NCBI RefSeq assembly: GCF_007827695.1 | Contig: NZ_VITA01000001.1 | Span: 310,001 to 374,000 of the forward strand | Direction: 5' to 3' | From: Sinorhizobium medicae | Lineage (GTDB): Bacteria; Pseudomonadota; Alphaproteobacteria; Rhizobiales; Rhizobiaceae | DNA length: 64,000 bases | In this document: positions 1 through 8,356 of the stretch, piece after piece | Position numbering within the stretch: the first letter of the stretch is position 1 | Layout of the letters: every line of letters starts with the position of its first letter | Position numbers and translations under genes: made by a program | The notes under the pieces: generated by a model | The model's database searches: none | What the model saw: only the letters and a program-made list of their open reading frames with translations | Told to the model about the DNA's origin: nothing

Positions 1-112
1 GGTCGATGCCGCTCTGAAGCTCGCCAAGGGCGAGCCTGTCGAGAAGAAGGTCTACATTCCTTTCGAGCTCGTCACGAAGGAAAACCTGGAGCAGTATCAG
101 GCGAAGAACTGA
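1..112 (+). CDS. 3' end of sugar ABC transporter periplasmic binding protein (partial)
   Basis: Only the last 36 codons are present, read from base 2 to the TGA at 110-112. The tail reads ...KKVYIPFELVTKENLEQY and ends QAKN. Endings of the type 'I(D)VPFELVTKEN' are common in ribose/xylose-type periplasmic binding proteins (Peripla_BP_4), which end with a strand facing the sugar cleft. It is followed 185 bases later by an RbsA/MglA-type ATPase and then a permease, so it is most likely the binding-protein gene that opens this operon. Substrate cannot be told from the fragment. The call rests mainly on context. Confidence 0.7.
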   Translation, partial: VDAALKLAKGEPVEKKVYIPFELVTKENLEQYQAKN

Positions 113-297
113 TTTTCGATGCCCGGGGCGCGGTGAATCCGCGCCCCGGGCTTCAGTGAAAATCGTGGGGCGTGGCGTTGCCGCGCTCCCTCGATGCCCG
201 CGCGTCCTACCGTCCAGGCCCACAAAAGCCGACTGGAAGGCATGTTCCGCCTACCGCGTGGGGTCCGGCTGAAACCGGAACATGGGAGGCAACGAGA

Positions 298-1839
298 ATG
301 ACACTCAGTCCCACGACAATGGCCGCCGTGCGCGCCAGTGGCGCCGTTCCCCAATCCGAATACCTTCTGACGGCGGAGGGCATTCGCAAGGAATTTCCCG
401 GCGTGGTTGCGCTCGACGATGTGGAGTTCAAGCTTAAGCGCGGCACCGTGCATGCGCTGATGGGCGAAAACGGAGCCGGCAAGTCGACTCTGATGAAAAT
501 TCTAGCGGGGATCTACCATCCCGACCGGGGCGAGGTGAAGCTCAGGGGCGCCGGTATCCGGTTGAAATCGCCGCTCGATGCGCTCGAGAACGGCATCGCC
601 ATGATCCACCAGGAATTGAACCTGATGCCGTTCATGACCGTCGCCGAGAACATCTGGATTCGCCGGGAACCGAAGAACCGCTTCGGCCTGGTCGACCACG
701 GCGAGATGCGCCGCATGACGGCAAAGCTCTTCGAGCGTCTCAAGATCGATCTCGATCCGGAGATCGAGGTCCGTCACCTCTCCGTCGCCAACCGCCAGAT
801 GGTCGAGATCGCAAAGGCTGTTTCCTACGAGTCCGACGTCCTCATCATGGACGAGCCCACCTCGGCACTGACCGAGCGCGAGGTCGCCCATCTTTTCGAG
901 ATCATTCGCGACTTGCGCTCGCAGGGCATCGGCATCGTCTACATCACCCACAAGATGAACGAACTGTTCGAGATCGCCGACGAGTTCTCGGTTTTCCGAG
1001 ACGGGAAATATATCGGTACCCACCTCTCCAACGAGGTCACGCGAGACGACATCATTCGGATGATGGTCGGTCGTGAAATCACCCAGATGTTCCCGAAGGA
1101 AGACGTGCCAATCGGCGATGTGGTGCTGTCGGTGAAGAACCTGACGCTCAACGGCGTCTTCCACGACGTCACCTTCGATGTGCGCGCGGGCGAGATTCTA
1201 GGCGTCGCCGGCCTCGTCGGCTCCGGCCGCTCCAACGTGGCCGAGACGCTCTTCGGCGTCACGCCGGCGAGTTCGGGCACGATCGCGATCGATGGCAACA
1301 AGGTGGTGATCGACAGCGCCAATACGGCGATCCGCCACCGAATGGCGTTTCTCACCGAGGATCGCAAGGACACCGGCTGCCTGCTCATTTTAAACATTCT
1401 CGAAAACATGCAGATCGCCGTTCTCCAGGACAAATTCGTCAGGGGCGGCTTTGTCAGCGAAAAGGAGGTTGCTGCGGCTTGCGAGGACATGAGCCGCAAG
1501 CTCCGGGTCAAAACCCCCAATCTCTACGAACGCATCGAAAATCTGTCAGGCGGCAACCAGCAGAAGGTGCTGATCGGACGCTGGCTGCTCACCAATCCGC
1601 GCATCCTGATACTGGACGAGCCGACACGCGGCATCGATGTCGGCGCGAAGGCCGAGATCCACCGCCTGGTGACCGAGCTCGCCCGCAATGGCGTCGCGGT
1701 CATCATGATCTCATCGGAAATGCCGGAGGTGCTCGGCATGAGCGACCGCATCATGGTGATGCACGAGGGCCGTGTGACCGGCATTCTGGACAGGGCGGAC
1801 GCCACTCAAATCAAAGTGATGGAGCTTGCGGCGCGCTAG
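298..1839 (+). CDS. Sugar ABC transporter ATP-binding protein (RbsA/MglA type, two ATPase domains)
   Basis: A 513-residue protein with two fused ATPase domains, the normal size for carbohydrate uptake family 2 ATPases. Domain 1 has Walker [10 protein letters not shown] (residues 56-64), signature LSVANRQ and Walker [12 protein letters not shown]. Domain 2 has the degenerate Walker A GLVGSGRS, signature LSGGNQQK and Walker [13 protein letters not shown], as is usual for RbsA/MglA. The frame is open from 172, but ATG 298 follows GGGAGG at a good distance and gives the family length, so it is preferred. It would power import through the permease at 1937. The stop TAG is the first triplet of a RIME-like palindrome. 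Substrate is unknown; ribose, xylose or galactose-like sugars and polyols are all possible. Confidence 0.93.
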   Translation: MTLSPTTMAAVRASGAVPQSEYLLTAEGIRKEFPGVVALDDVEFKLKRGTVHALMGENGAGKSTLMKILAGIYHPDRGEVKLRGAGIRLKSPLDALENGIAMIHQELNLMPFMTVAENIWIRREPKNRFGLVDHGEMRRMTAKLFERLKIDLDPEIEVRHLSVANRQMVEIAKAVSYESDVLIMDEPTSALTEREVAHLFEIIRDLRSQGIGIVYITHKMNELFEIADEFSVFRDGKYIGTHLSNEVTRDDIIRMMVGREITQMFPKEDVPIGDVVLSVKNLTLNGVFHDVTFDVRAGEILGVAGLVGSGRSNVAETLFGVTPASSGTIAIDGNKVVIDSANTAIRHRMAFLTEDRKDTGCLLILNILENMQIAVLQDKFVRGGFVSEKEVAAACEDMSRKLRVKTPNLYERIENLSGGNQQKVLIGRWLLTNPRILILDEPTRGIDVGAKAEIHRLVTELARNGVAVIMISSEMPEVLGMSDRIMVMHEGRVTGILDRADATQIKVMELAAR

Positions 1840-1886
1840 AGCGGGATAAGGGAAAGCGCGTGCGGTTTTCGCCCGCCTTCCGCTCT
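1838..1886 (+). repeat. RIME-like intergenic palindromic repeat
   Basis: The sequence AGAGCGGGATAAGGGAAAGC at the left and TTCCGCTCT at the right can fold on itself around a GTGCGGTTTTCGCCCGC core. A near-identical copy lies on the other strand at 31121-31170. This matches the style of Rhizobium-specific intergenic mosaic elements. Its first bases supply the stop codon of the upstream ATPase gene, and it separates that gene from the permease inside the same operon. Confidence 0.75.
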
Positions 1887-1936
1887 GACTTTTGGAACCG
1901 ATCTCGGCGCGCTGCCGAGCGCAGGGAGGAAAGAAA

Positions 1937-2962
1937 ATGAATAGCAATGTCGCAGCGCAGGGCACGAATTCGCCCCTCGTTCGCTCAAGACGGCGCATGC
2001 CGCCCGAACTCAGCATCTTTCTGGTGCTGATCGGTATCGCGCTCGTCTACGAGATTCTTGGCTGGCTCTTCGTCGGCCAGAGCTTTCTGATGAATACGCA
2101 GCGTCTGACGATCATGATTCTGCAGGTCTCGGTTATCGGCATTATCGCCGTGGGAGTCACCCAGGTCATCATCACTGGCGGCATCGACCTTTCGTCGGGC
2201 TCGGTCGTCGGCATGACGGCGATGATCTCGGCAAGCGTCGCCCAGGCCTCCACATGGCCGAGGGCGCTTTATCCGTCGCTGACGGACCTGCCGGCTATCA
2301 TACCGATCGGCCTCGGCGTCGGGATCGGCCTTCTCGCCGGCTTCATTAATGGTCAGCTGATCGCCAGAACCAAGATCCCGCCCTTCATTGCCACGCTGGG
2401 AATGATGGTATCGGCTCGCGGCGTCTCCAAGTGGTACACGAAGGGCCAGCCGGTCTCCGGCCTCACCGAGCAGTTCAACTTCATCGGCACAGGCATCTGG
2501 CCGGTTATCGTCTTCCTCGTCGTCGCCCTTATATTTCACATCGCGTTGCGCTACACCCGTTACGGCAAGTTTACCTATGCGATCGGCGCCAATGTGCAGG
2601 CCGCGCGAGTCTCCGGCATCAATGTCGAAGCGCATCTGGTGAAGGTCTATGCGATCGCCGGCATGCTCGCCGGTCTGGCTGGCGTGGTCACCGCCGCGCG
2701 CGCCCAGACGGCGCAGGCCGGAATGGGGGTCATGTATGAGCTCGATGCGATCGCCGCGACCGTCATCGGCGGCACTTCGCTGACCGGGGGCGTCGGCCGC
2801 ATCACCGGGACGGTGATCGGCACGGTGATCCTCGGCGTGATGACGTCCGGCTTCACTTTCCTCAGGGTCGACGCCTACTACCAGGAAATCGTCAAAGGCA
2901 TCATCATCGTCGCTGCGGTGGTCGTCGACGTGTATCGTCAGAAAAGCCGGAAAAAAGCGTAA
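1937..2962 (+). CDS. Sugar ABC transporter permease (RbsC type)
   Basis: A 341-residue inner-membrane protein of the BPD_transp_2 (RbsC/XylH) family. About eight to ten hydrophobic segments are visible from around residue 25 to the end. It has the family hallmarks GVTQVIITGGIDLSSGSVVG near residue 75 and AIGANVQAARVSGI around residue 215, then a late GGTSLTGGVG motif. ATG 1937 follows GGGAGGAAAG, so upstream codons from 1892 are excluded. It forms the membrane channel with the ATPase at 298 and the binding protein whose end opens the window. A factor-independent terminator follows at 2993. Confidence 0.93.
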   Translation: MNSNVAAQGTNSPLVRSRRRMPPELSIFLVLIGIALVYEILGWLFVGQSFLMNTQRLTIMILQVSVIGIIAVGVTQVIITGGIDLSSGSVVGMTAMISASVAQASTWPRALYPSLTDLPAIIPIGLGVGIGLLAGFINGQLIARTKIPPFIATLGMMVSARGVSKWYTKGQPVSGLTEQFNFIGTGIWPVIVFLVVALIFHIALRYTRYGKFTYAIGANVQAARVSGINVEAHLVKVYAIAGMLAGLAGVVTAARAQTAQAGMGVMYELDAIAATVIGGTSLTGGVGRITGTVIGTVILGVMTSGFTFLRVDAYYQEIVKGIIIVAAVVVDVYRQKSRKKA

Positions 2963-2992
2963 AAAAGACTGCTCCTCCCAGCAGAGCGACTG

Positions 2993-3026
2993 GCCGGGAT
3001 GAAGAAGTTTATCCCGGCATTTTCTT
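2993..3026 (+). terminator. Factor-independent terminator after first sugar ABC operon
   Basis: A perfect 8-bp stem GCCGGGAT / ATCCCGGC surrounds a 10-base loop and is followed by ATTTTCTT. It sits 31 bases after the permease stop and should end the operon that starts before the window. The remainder of 2963-3328 holds only a doubtful small reading frame (3166-3294). Confidence 0.8.
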
Positions 3027-3165
3027 ATCTGTCAGCGTGTCTGGCAGAGATATTCTCGCGAAATGACATATGCTCGTCCTGCAATGCAGCCCCTATGACT
3101 ACGGTCTGGCTCTTGCATCACAGATAGACTATGTGACGGACATGCAAAACCATCGGAGAATTATC

Positions 3166-3294
3166 ATGCCCTCGCAGCGCCAGCTTGCGAAACGCGCCGA
3201 ACCCGGCTTCATGCTCCAGCTATGGAATGCGATGCTTGGGGTTCAGACCCGCGGAGCAGCTTCCCTCTTCAGTTCCCGCACGCGGTCGTTTTGA
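3166..3294 (+). CDS. Possible 42-residue small protein (doubtful)
   Basis: A short frame beginning MPSQRQLAKRAEPGF, preceded by GGAGAATTATC, a fair ribosome-binding site. The predicted product is basic, with no membrane segment or motif that I recognise. It lies between the terminator of the first sugar operon and the convergent lacI-type gene, and so has no obvious partner. It could equally be non-coding. The Shine-Dalgarno sequence is the only positive evidence. Confidence 0.25.
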   Translation: MPSQRQLAKRAEPGFMLQLWNAMLGVQTRGAASLFSSRTRSF

Positions 3295-3328
3295 AGCCTC
3301 GAATATCCGCTGACGCGGCAGGCTGAAC

Positions 3329-4360
3329 CTATCGTTCCCGCCATCGCGGAGACGGTGTCGAGACGGAATTGCGCACCACCAGATCGGGTCTCAGCAGGAT
3401 TTCCATCTCCGCCGGGAGCCCGTTGGAAAGCAGCTCCAGCAGAAGCGCCATGGCGTGTTTTCCGATCAGCGTGCGAGGCTGGCGGATTGTGGTCAGGGCC
3501 GGCGTCATGAACGTCGCCTGCGGTACGTCGTCGAAGCCGGTGACCGAGAAATCCCGCGGTATGTCGTAGCCACGTGCCTTCAGCCCGATCATCACCCCGA
3601 GTGCTGTCTGGTCGTTGACGCACATGAATGCGGTGGGCAGCGTATCGCGCACGAAAAGACGCTCGACAGCGGCCCTGCCGCTCTCGAGCGTGCCGTCGCC
3701 CTCCTGGACCAGCCGGAGTTCCGCGGGAACCCCTGCGGAATTGAGACCCGCATCGTAGCCGGCGCGACGCCGCTTATAGGCAAGCCGGGTCCGCGAGTCG
3801 CCGATGAAGGCGATCTTGCGATGACCTTCGGCAAGGAGGAGGTCGACCACCTTGCGAGCCCCCTCCTCGTCGTCCACCCCAACATAGGGTATGCCGCCGT
3901 TGAATACGGGTTCGAAGATGCCGACGCTCGGCGGCAACCGCGCGGCAATTGTTTCGTGGCCGAAGGGCAGGATGCCGGTAAAGAGAATCAGGCCGGCCGC
4001 CTGATTGGAATTCAGAAATTTGAGATATTCGACGGCGCGCTGAGCGTCGTTCTGGGTGTGGCCGATCAGCACGCCATAGCCGTGCGACCGCGCCTCGTTT
4101 TCGAGGCCGACCAGGATGCTTGAAAAGTTCGGATCGCCAATATCGGGGGCAACGACCAGGATCATGTTGGAGCGGCCGAGGCGCAGGCTGCGGGCCATGG
4201 CATTCGTGGTGTAACCGGTGATCGCGATCGCCTGGTTGACCTTCAGCCGCGTCGATTTTGCAACCTTTTCCGGAGTATGGATTGCCCGCGATACCGTTGC
4301 GATCGACACCTCGGCGATCCTGGCGACGTCCTCGATGGTTGCGGGGGTGGAATCCGACAC
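3329..4360 (-). CDS. LacI-family transcriptional regulator
   Basis: A 343-residue repressor-type protein. The N-terminal LacI helix-turn-helix reads [20 protein letters not shown] (residues 8-27) and is followed by the hinge helix [13 protein letters not shown]. The rest is a periplasmic-binding-protein-like effector domain, with [13 protein letters not shown] and [20 protein letters not shown] typical of the family. It is divergent from the sugar transporter operon that starts at 4629. The shared intergenic region holds a strong paired palindrome (4551-4589), so it very probably controls that operon in response to the imported sugar. It may also act on the first sugar operon, with which it is convergent, but no matching site was seen there. 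Confidence 0.93.
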   Translation of the reverse strand: MSDSTPATIEDVARIAEVSIATVSRAIHTPEKVAKSTRLKVNQAIAITGYTTNAMARSLRLGRSNMILVVAPDIGDPNFSSILVGLENEARSHGYGVLIGHTQNDAQRAVEYLKFLNSNQAAGLILFTGILPFGHETIAARLPPSVGIFEPVFNGGIPYVGVDDEEGARKVVDLLLAEGHRKIAFIGDSRTRLAYKRRRAGYDAGLNSAGVPAELRLVQEGDGTLESGRAAVERLFVRDTLPTAFMCVNDQTALGVMIGLKARGYDIPRDFSVTGFDDVPQATFMTPALTTIRQPRTLIGKHAMALLLELLSNGLPAEMEILLRPDLVVRNSVSTPSPRWRER

Positions 4361-4383
4361 TGCGCTCTGCCTTGCGTCTCCCT

Positions 4384-4482
4384 ACCGCATGTCTCCCTTA
4401 AAGCCTCGGCGCTAGGGTAAAACATGCGGCGATTCAAACTGCTACGGCGGCCTTTGCGCCTCTTTAGGGGCGCGGCGCTGTA
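4384..4482 (+). repeat. Diverged copy (D) of the leader-ORF/hairpin repeat family
   Basis: This segment shares the layout of the three near-identical elements at 15097, 22618 and 25236: a GCATG box, then an ATG, then a hairpin ending GGCGCTGTA. Its frame from ATG 4424 reads MRRFKLLRRPLRL against MQQIKVLQRPLCV in the others. The inner stem GCGCCTC/GGGGCGC differs in sequence from GTGCGTCT/AGACGCAC but still pairs, with one T-G wobble. The in-frame stop of the other copies is lost, so the frame stays open. It lies in the lacI / sugar-operon intergenic region, pointing towards the sugar operon and just ahead of the operator pair. Confidence 0.65.
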
Positions 4483-4550
4483 CACGGCGGGACACTACAC
4501 ACACCGCAGGCAACGTCAAAGGCCGCCGAATAAATTCCTGTGTATGTCCC

Positions 4551-4589
4551 GATGTAAACCTTTACATAGCGGGTGTAAAGGTTTACATC
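4551..4589 (+). promoter_or_regulatory. Paired LacI-type operator
   Basis: A perfect 16-bp inverted repeat, GATGTAAACCTTTACA and TGTAAAGGTTTACATC, is separated by 7 bases. Each arm is itself nearly symmetric (TGTAAA-CC-TTTACA and TGTAAA-GG-TTTACA), so the site may be two 14-bp operators whose centres are 23 bp apart. It ends 39 bases before the ATPase start at 4629 and lies about 190 bases from the divergent lacI-type gene start, as expected for that regulator's target. Confidence 0.8.
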
Positions 4590-4628
4590 GTCTCCATTGT
4601 CGGGCGGGAGCCGCAAAGGGGGGAAACG

Positions 4629-6155
4629 ATGGATCCGGAAACGGTCGACGCAGCACGCGTCGTGCTGGAAGCGCGTCGCATCAGCAAGTCGTTCAGCGGC
4701 GTGCAGGTACTCTTCAGCGTCAATTTCGAGCTTCGCGCCGGCGAAATCCACGCCCTGATGGGCGAGAACGGGGCCGGCAAGTCTACACTCGTCAAGATTC
4801 TCTCGGGCTTCGAGCAGCCATCCTCCGGCGAGGTCCTTCTCGACGGCGAGCGGGTGACTTTTCCTGCGAATGGCGCGGCCGAAGCTCTGGGCATCGTCAT
4901 CATTCACCAGGAATTCAATCTTGCCGAGCATCTGACGGTTGCCGAAAGCCTGTTCCTGGGCCGAGAGGTGACGCGATTCGGCATGCTCGATCGGAAATAT
5001 ATGCGCGCCGAGACGCGCCGGGTTCTCGATCTTCTCGGTTGTAACGTGGACGCGAACGCCCTGATCGGGAGCCTGTCCATCGCCGAAAAACAGATGGTCG
5101 AGATCGCCAAAGCCATCAGTCGCGACGCGCGGATCGTCTTCATGGACGAGCCGACGGCGGTTCTCTCGCGCGAAGAGACAAGTTTCCTTTTCCGCCAGGT
5201 ACGCAAGCTGCGTGACCGTGGCACGAGCTTCGTCTTCGTGTCGCATAAGCTCGACGAGGTCATCGAACTGACGGACCGGGTCACGGTGCTGCGAGATGGT
5301 CAATGGGTGAAGACCGCCCCGACATCCATGCTCGACGGCGAGTCGATCGCACAGCTCATGGTCGGCCGCGAAATGTCCAGCCTCTATCCCGCCAAAAACG
5401 AACCTGATGTCGACGAAGAGGTCGTCCTGCGTGTGGATGCTCTCTCGACCGATTACGTCAAGGACGCCAGTTTTGAGGTCCGCAGAGGCGAAATACTCGG
5501 ATTCTCGGGAATGATCGGTTCCGGCCGGACCGAACTCATGGAGGCCGTCGCGGGCCTCAGGCACCGCCTCTCGGGCGAGGTGGCGATTCGTGGAGAAAGC
5601 GTACCCTCCGGCGACGTCCACGCGGCCAACCGGTGCGGCCTTGCCTATATGACGAAGGACCGCAAGGCGAAGGGTCTGCTGCTCAATTCCGGCATGACGG
5701 CAAACCTGACGCTGCAGTCACTCGGCCGCCATGCCCGCATCGGCTATCTCAGCCCGGCGAGCGAGGCCGCCGCACTCGAAAGGGCCCGCCGCAGATTCGA
5801 TATCCGTGTGCGCGACGGCAATGTGGTTGCCAGGCGCATGTCCGGCGGCAATCAGCAGAAGCTGCTGCTCGCCAAGGTGATGGAGACGGAACCGGACATC
5901 ATCATCATCGACGAGCCGACGCGCGGCATCGATGTCGGCACCAAGCAGCAGATCTATCATTTCATCTCGGCGCTGGCGCGGGACGGTAGCTCGATCATCG
6001 TCGTCTCATCCGAAATGCCTGAGGTCATCGGGCTTTGCACCAGGGTCGCGGTGATGCGCGAGGGGCGTATCGTAGGCATGCTCGAAGGAGACGAGATCTC
6101 CGAGCAAGAAATCATGCGCTACGCGGCCGGACTGAAGAAAATGGCTGCTGCCTGA
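4629..6155 (+). CDS. Sugar ABC transporter ATP-binding protein (RbsA/MglA type)
   Basis: A 508-residue protein with two fused ATPase domains. Domain 1 carries Walker [10 protein letters not shown] around residue 49, signature [14 protein letters not shown] and Walker B IVFMDEPTAVLS. Domain 2 carries the degenerate GMIGSGRTE, then MSGGNQQKLLLAK and [17 protein letters not shown] 4629 follows GGGGGGAAACG. It opens the operon ATPase-permease-binding protein (4629-8260) behind the paired LacI-type operator, an order different from the first sugar system. It should energise uptake through the permease at 6232. Sequence alone does not give the sugar. Confidence 0.93.
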   Translation: MDPETVDAARVVLEARRISKSFSGVQVLFSVNFELRAGEIHALMGENGAGKSTLVKILSGFEQPSSGEVLLDGERVTFPANGAAEALGIVIIHQEFNLAEHLTVAESLFLGREVTRFGMLDRKYMRAETRRVLDLLGCNVDANALIGSLSIAEKQMVEIAKAISRDARIVFMDEPTAVLSREETSFLFRQVRKLRDRGTSFVFVSHKLDEVIELTDRVTVLRDGQWVKTAPTSMLDGESIAQLMVGREMSSLYPAKNEPDVDEEVVLRVDALSTDYVKDASFEVRRGEILGFSGMIGSGRTELMEAVAGLRHRLSGEVAIRGESVPSGDVHAANRCGLAYMTKDRKAKGLLLNSGMTANLTLQSLGRHARIGYLSPASEAAALERARRRFDIRVRDGNVVARRMSGGNQQKLLLAKVMETEPDIIIIDEPTRGIDVGTKQQIYHFISALARDGSSIIVVSSEMPEVIGLCTRVAVMREGRIVGMLEGDEISEQEIMRYAAGLKKMAAA

Positions 6156-6231
6156 CCGCGTCGATCACGGCATAAAGCAGACACAGGAATAGGGATTTCC
6201 CCGGACTCCGGGGCGGGAGGTTGATCCGAAC

Positions 6232-7242
6232 ATGAGCGTGAACGAGGAAAGCATCCAAAGCACAACGCACCGCCGCACCTGGCGGGACGTGGATCTAAGG
6301 GCTGTCGCGCCATTTGCCGCGCTTGCCCTGCTGTTGATCGTGGGCGCGCTGGTCAACCCCAACTTCATCAGCCTCAACAACCTTGCAAACGTCGCCACCC
6401 GCAGCGCCTTCATCGCCATTATCGCCGTGGGGGCCACCTTCGTCATTTCGGCAGGCGACCTCGACCTTTCCGTCGGTTCGATGGTGGCCTTCGTTGCGAG
6501 CCTTATGATCATTTTCATGAATTCCGGTGTGATCGCCGATCCGGCGTTGATGCTTACGGCTGCAATCGTCTTCGCGGTTGCCGTCGGCGGCGCCTGCGGC
6601 CTCGCAAACGGACTGATCACCACCGTCGGCAGGATCGAGCCTTTCATTGCGACGCTTGGCACGATGGGCATCTATCGCGGCCTTACGACCTGGCTCTCGC
6701 AAGGGGGCGCGATCACGCTGCGCGAGCCGGAAATACAGGAACTCTACCGCCCCGCCTATTTCGGCAGCATATTCGGCGTCCCTGTTCCGATCGCGATCAT
6801 CCTCGCCGTTACCGCCGTTGCCGCTTTCATTCTCTACCGCACCCGTTACGGCAGACACGTGGTCGCCGTTGGCTCCAACAGCGACGTCGCCCGCTATTCC
6901 GGCATCGCCGTCAACCGCGTGCGCACCATCGCCTTCGTAATCCAGGGGCTCTGCGTCGCCGTAGCGGTGCTGCTCTACGTGCCGCGCCTCGGCTCGACCT
7001 CGGCGACCACGGGCATTCTCTGGGAGCTGCAGGCGATCACCGCGGTCGTCGTCGGCGGCACGGCGCTCAAGGGCGGCGCGGGCCGCGTCTGGGGCACGAT
7101 CTGCGGTGCATTCATTCTCGAATTGGTCGGCAACATCATGCTCCTGTCGAATTTCATCAGCGAATACCTGATCGGCGCGATGCAAGGTGCGATCATCATC
7201 ATCGCGATGCTCGTCCAGCGTTCGCTGGTGCGTAAATCGTGA
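6232..7242 (+). CDS. Sugar ABC transporter permease (RbsC type)
   Basis: A 336-residue inner-membrane permease of the BPD_transp_2 family. The hallmark IAVGATFVISAGDLDLSVGS lies near residue 65, AVGSNSDVARYSGI near residue 215, and GGTALKGGAGRVWG late in the protein. Multiple hydrophobic helices begin at about residue 24 (VAPFAALALLLIVGALV). It lies 76 bases downstream of the ATPase and 67 bases upstream of the binding protein and is co-oriented with both, so the three form one importer. Confidence 0.92.
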   Translation: MSVNEESIQSTTHRRTWRDVDLRAVAPFAALALLLIVGALVNPNFISLNNLANVATRSAFIAIIAVGATFVISAGDLDLSVGSMVAFVASLMIIFMNSGVIADPALMLTAAIVFAVAVGGACGLANGLITTVGRIEPFIATLGTMGIYRGLTTWLSQGGAITLREPEIQELYRPAYFGSIFGVPVPIAIILAVTAVAAFILYRTRYGRHVVAVGSNSDVARYSGIAVNRVRTIAFVIQGLCVAVAVLLYVPRLGSTSATTGILWELQAITAVVVGGTALKGGAGRVWGTICGAFILELVGNIMLLSNFISEYLIGAMQGAIIIIAMLVQRSLVRKS

Positions 7243-7309
7243 AGCGGGCGGACCTCAAAAGAGCCGGCCACATTAAGCCAAGACCTTGAACCATTGGGAG
7301 GAACAAAGC

Positions 7310-8260
7310 ATGCGAAAGGGATTAATGGGCATTGCGGCCATCGCCATGATGGCCCTGACGGGCGCAGCCCATGCGCAGGAAAAGAAGGTCACGATCGGTG
7401 TGTCGATCCCGGCGGCCGACCATGGCTGGACCGCCGGTGTCGTATTCCATGCCGAGCGCGTCGCAAAGCTGCTCATGGAGCAGCATCCGGGCCTCAACGT
7501 CATTGTCAAGACTTCGCCCGATCCGGCGAGCCAGGCAAACGCCGTGCAGGACCTCGAAACACAGGGGATCGACGCCCTCGTGATACTGCCGACCGACCCC
7601 GATCCGCTGGTCAATGCGATCAAGGAGGTCAAGAGCAACGGCAAATTCGTGGCGCTGGTCGACCGCGCGCCCTCGGTCAACGACAGCAGCGTGCGCGACC
7701 TCTATGTCGCCGGCAATAACCCCGCGCTCGGCCAGGTGGCCGGCGAATACATCAAGGCAACCACTCCGGATGCGAAGGTGGTGGTCATTCGCGGCCTGCC
7801 GATCCCGATCGACCAGCAGCGTCAAGACGGATTCGATAAGGGCATCGAGGGCTCCAACGTCGAGATCCTCGACCGCCAGTACGGCAACTGGAACCGCGAC
7901 GACGCCTTCAAGGTCATGCAGGATTACCTGACCAAATACCCGCAGATCGATGTCGTATGGTGTCAGGATGACGACATGGCCGTCGGCGTGCTGCAGGCGA
8001 TCGATCAGGCCAAGCGCACGGATATCCAGTATGTCGTGGCGGGCGCAGGCTCGAAGGACATGATCAAGAAGGTCATGGACGGCGACAAGATGATCCCCGT
8101 CGACGTGCTCTACCCGCCGGCAATGGTCGGCACGGCGCTCGAAATGACGGTTGCCAACTTCTACGGCCAGGTTCCGGTTCGCGGCGTCTACACGATCGAT
8201 GCGACGCTGGTAACCAAGGAAAACGCGAAGGACTTCTATTTCCCCGACTCGCCGTTCTGA
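7310..8260 (+). CDS. Sugar ABC transporter periplasmic binding protein (ribose type)
   Basis: A 316-residue secreted protein with signal peptide MRKGLMGIAAIAMM...GAAHA, cleaved before QEKK. The mature part is a Peripla_BP_4 fold starting VTIGVSIPAADHGWTAG, with the sugar-facing segment WCQDDDMAVGVLQAID. ATG 7310 follows GGGAGGAACAAAG, so upstream in-frame codons at 7286 are not used. It ends the second sugar operon and hands substrate to the permease at 6232. A terminator follows at 8286. A TxDxxLVTKENAKDF ending is shared in style with the binding-protein fragment at the start of the window. Confidence 0.93.
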   Translation: MRKGLMGIAAIAMMALTGAAHAQEKKVTIGVSIPAADHGWTAGVVFHAERVAKLLMEQHPGLNVIVKTSPDPASQANAVQDLETQGIDALVILPTDPDPLVNAIKEVKSNGKFVALVDRAPSVNDSSVRDLYVAGNNPALGQVAGEYIKATTPDAKVVVIRGLPIPIDQQRQDGFDKGIEGSNVEILDRQYGNWNRDDAFKVMQDYLTKYPQIDVVWCQDDDMAVGVLQAIDQAKRTDIQYVVAGAGSKDMIKKVMDGDKMIPVDVLYPPAMVGTALEMTVANFYGQVPVRGVYTIDATLVTKENAKDFYFPDSPF

Positions 8261-8285
8261 TCGGGCGTCGGAGATAGTGAAGATA

Positions 8286-8320
8286 CGGCCTGCCGCGGGT
8301 TTCCGGGGCAGGCCGTTTGA
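8286..8320 (+). terminator. Factor-independent terminator after second sugar ABC operon
   Basis: A perfect 9-bp stem CGGCCTGCC / GGCAGGCCG around a 12-base loop is followed by TTTGATTC. It lies 25 bases after the binding-protein stop and before the convergent sensor kinase gene. Confidence 0.75.
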
Positions 8321-8356
8321 TTCTACATTCTAGACGCGGCGCAAGGGGCCACCCCC

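Noticed and set aside
172-297. A 42-codon N-terminal extension of the first sugar ATPase
   Set aside because: The extension has no ribosome-binding site and a composition unlike the family; ATG 298 has GGGAGG at good spacing and gives the normal length.
4464-5621. A 385-codon minus-strand open frame opposite the sugar ATPase
   Set aside because: It is antisense to a gene with complete ABC motifs and covers the LacI operator region; the composition is that of a shadow frame.
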